Of a DNA stretch of 6,801 nt, positions 5,857-6,801 are shown piece by piece (positions within the stretch are counted from its first letter, which is position 1; each line of letters begins with the position of its first letter). The position numbers and the translations under genes are program-made. The notes beneath the pieces were generated by a model. It was given only the letters and a program-made list of their open reading frames with translations, searched no databases and was not told where the DNA came from. This stretch comes from Acidobacteriota bacterium. GTDB lineage: Bacteria > Acidobacteriota > Terriglobia > Acidiferrales > UBA7541. Where the stretch lies: assembly GCA_003133505.1 (NCBI GenBank), contig PKXT01000273.1, positions 1 to 6,801 of the forward strand. Direction: 5' to 3'.

Positions 5857-6801
5857 ATGTTCATAAAGCGGCTAATTAAATGGCTAGCCAAGAGTCTCGC
5901 GGTGCTGGCCATATTCGCTGTCGTTGGACTGGCGGTGCTCCTCGCTTTACTTTGGCGGGATCACAAAACAAAAATCACGTTGCCGGAGCTCACAGGCCAC
6001 TTTGCCGTTGGGAGGACGACATACACATGGGTGAATAGCGCCGAGACGGACGAATTGGCGCCATCTCCAGGAGCGAAGCGCGAGGTGGTGGTTTGGATCT
6101 GGTACCCGGCGGCGGCGACATCCGCCGCACCGGTAGAGTATCTGCCCGCGGCGTGGCGCTTGGCCCTCGCGCAGCACTCCGGCGTTCTAATGAATCAATT
6201 TCTTAGGCGAGATTTGTCGCTGGTCCGGGCCCATAGCACATCTGATCCGGACATTTCGTCTGAGCAGCGCTCCTATCCGGTCGTGATCATGCGGGCTGGT
6301 GGAGGGGCCTTGACCACAGACTTCACGACTCTCGCTGAGGATCTGGCAAGTCACGGCTACATCGTCGTGGGCTTCGACGCGCCTTACAGAACCTTCGTCG
6401 TCGTCCTTCCGGGCAACCGCGTAATCGCAAGACCCTCAGAGAACGATCCCGAAAATCTGCCCGGCGACCAGCAGGGTCGCCTGATCAACAGACTTCTGCC
6501 CATGTGGACCGGCGACACGAAGTTTGTGGTGAGCCAATTGCAGCACCTGAACGCCACTGATCCATCCGGCAGGTTTACAGGTCGGCTGGATATGCAGCGG
6601 CTGGGCATGTTTAGGCATTCGTTCGGCGGCTCACAGGCGTTGCAATTCTGTCATGACGATCTTCGGTGCAAGGCGGGGATCGATATGGATGGCGAGCCCT
6701 TCGGCAGCGTCGTTCAGGAGGGTCTCAAACAACCTTTCATGTTTATCCTCAGCGACCACAGTCGCGATCTGTCAGATCCGGCTAGTGTACTGTCCCGGAT
6801 A
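5857..6801 (+). CDS. Membrane-anchored alpha/beta hydrolase, PAF-acetylhydrolase-like, 3' partial
   Basis: The frame has 315 codons with no stop before the window edge. The ATG at 5857 follows GGAGGA (5842-5847) by nine bases. A single membrane helix (about residues 14-33) after a basic start MFIKRLIKW suggests an N-terminal anchor with the catalytic part outside the cytoplasm. The hydrolase core includes VVVWIWYPAA, YPVVIMRAGGGALTTDF (from residue 140), GYIVVGFDAPYR and the nucleophile elbow RHSFGG with Ser255. Asp278 in GIDMDG lies 23 residues after Ser255, the same spacing as the Ser-Asp pair of human Lp-PLA2. The catalytic His should lie beyond the edge. The family cleaves short or oxidised acyl chains and other esters; the substrate here is unknown. 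The first Gly of the usual GHSFGG is Arg253. Expression is probably set by the promoter/operator at 5786-5814. Confidence 0.88.
   Translation, partial: MFIKRLIKWLAKSLAVLAIFAVVGLAVLLALLWRDHKTKITLPELTGHFAVGRTTYTWVNSAETDELAPSPGAKREVVVWIWYPAAATSAAPVEYLPAAWRLALAQHSGVLMNQFLRRDLSLVRAHSTSDPDISSEQRSYPVVIMRAGGGALTTDFTTLAEDLASHGYIVVGFDAPYRTFVVVLPGNRVIARPSENDPENLPGDQQGRLINRLLPMWTGDTKFVVSQLQHLNATDPSGRFTGRLDMQRLGMFRHSFGGSQALQFCHDDLRCKAGIDMDGEPFGSVVQEGLKQPFMFILSDHSRDLSDPASVLSRI

Noticed and set aside
6782..6801. GCTAGTGTACTGTCCCGG at the right edge, similar to the IS630 end GCTAGTGTCCCG at 5495
   Set aside because: Only eight bases are shared in a row, and the hydrolase frame reads through it sensibly (DPASVLSRI), so a second IS end cannot be claimed from an edge fragment.
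1..6801. CRISPR array, tRNA, rRNA or riboswitch
   Set aside because: No regularly spaced repeats, no cloverleaf with a T-loop motif, no rRNA-like sequence and no recognisable aptamer were seen on either strand.

Overview
The window looks like a piece of a GC-rich soil bacterium, most likely an Acidobacteriota member. That is an inference from gene types: a RecA-like/PolB2-type polymerase, a PAF-acetylhydrolase-like enzyme with an Acidobacteria-style sequence, a tectonin/PLL-like lectin and a small two-helix membrane protein. No rRNA, tRNA or other phylogenetic marker is present, so the assignment is tentative.

Left third (1-3321, + strand): a two-gene unit. The first reading frame is open from the left edge to 2567. 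It joins the C-terminal part of a RecA/RadA-like P-loop ATPase domain to a complete family B DNA polymerase module. The polymerase looks exonuclease-dead: the exo I and exo II acidic motifs are gone. It keeps the motif A aspartate and the second motif C aspartate. A DUF72 (YecE-like) gene starts inside the polymerase frame with a good ribosome binding site (GGAG then GTG). The layout suggests a damage-tolerance or repair operon, but this is inference from context.

Middle (3322-4700, genes on the - strand): a hairpin that could act as a two-way terminator, a 57-residue two-helix membrane protein, about 0.5 kb of GC-rich sequence with no convincing gene, and a small secreted protein with a signal peptide and its own sigma70-like promoter. 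The secreted gene lies between two exact copies of a 28-bp direct repeat (4064-4091 and 4699-4726).

Right part (4663-5790): a debris zone on the - strand. A PLL/DUF346-like beta-propeller lectin has lost its 5' end at the boundary of an IS630-family remnant. Only the last ~75 codons of the transposase survive, with one frameshift. The 3' end of the lectin frame runs into the second 28-bp repeat.

Right end (5786-6801, + strand): a membrane-anchored alpha/beta hydrolase similar to PAF-acetylhydrolases, cut by the window edge. It is preceded by a near-consensus promoter whose -35/-10 spacer carries a perfect 12-bp palindrome, a likely operator.

The most unusual item is the RecA-like/PolB2-type fusion with its DUF72 partner. 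The rest is ordinary accessory sequence shaped by IS activity and repeats.
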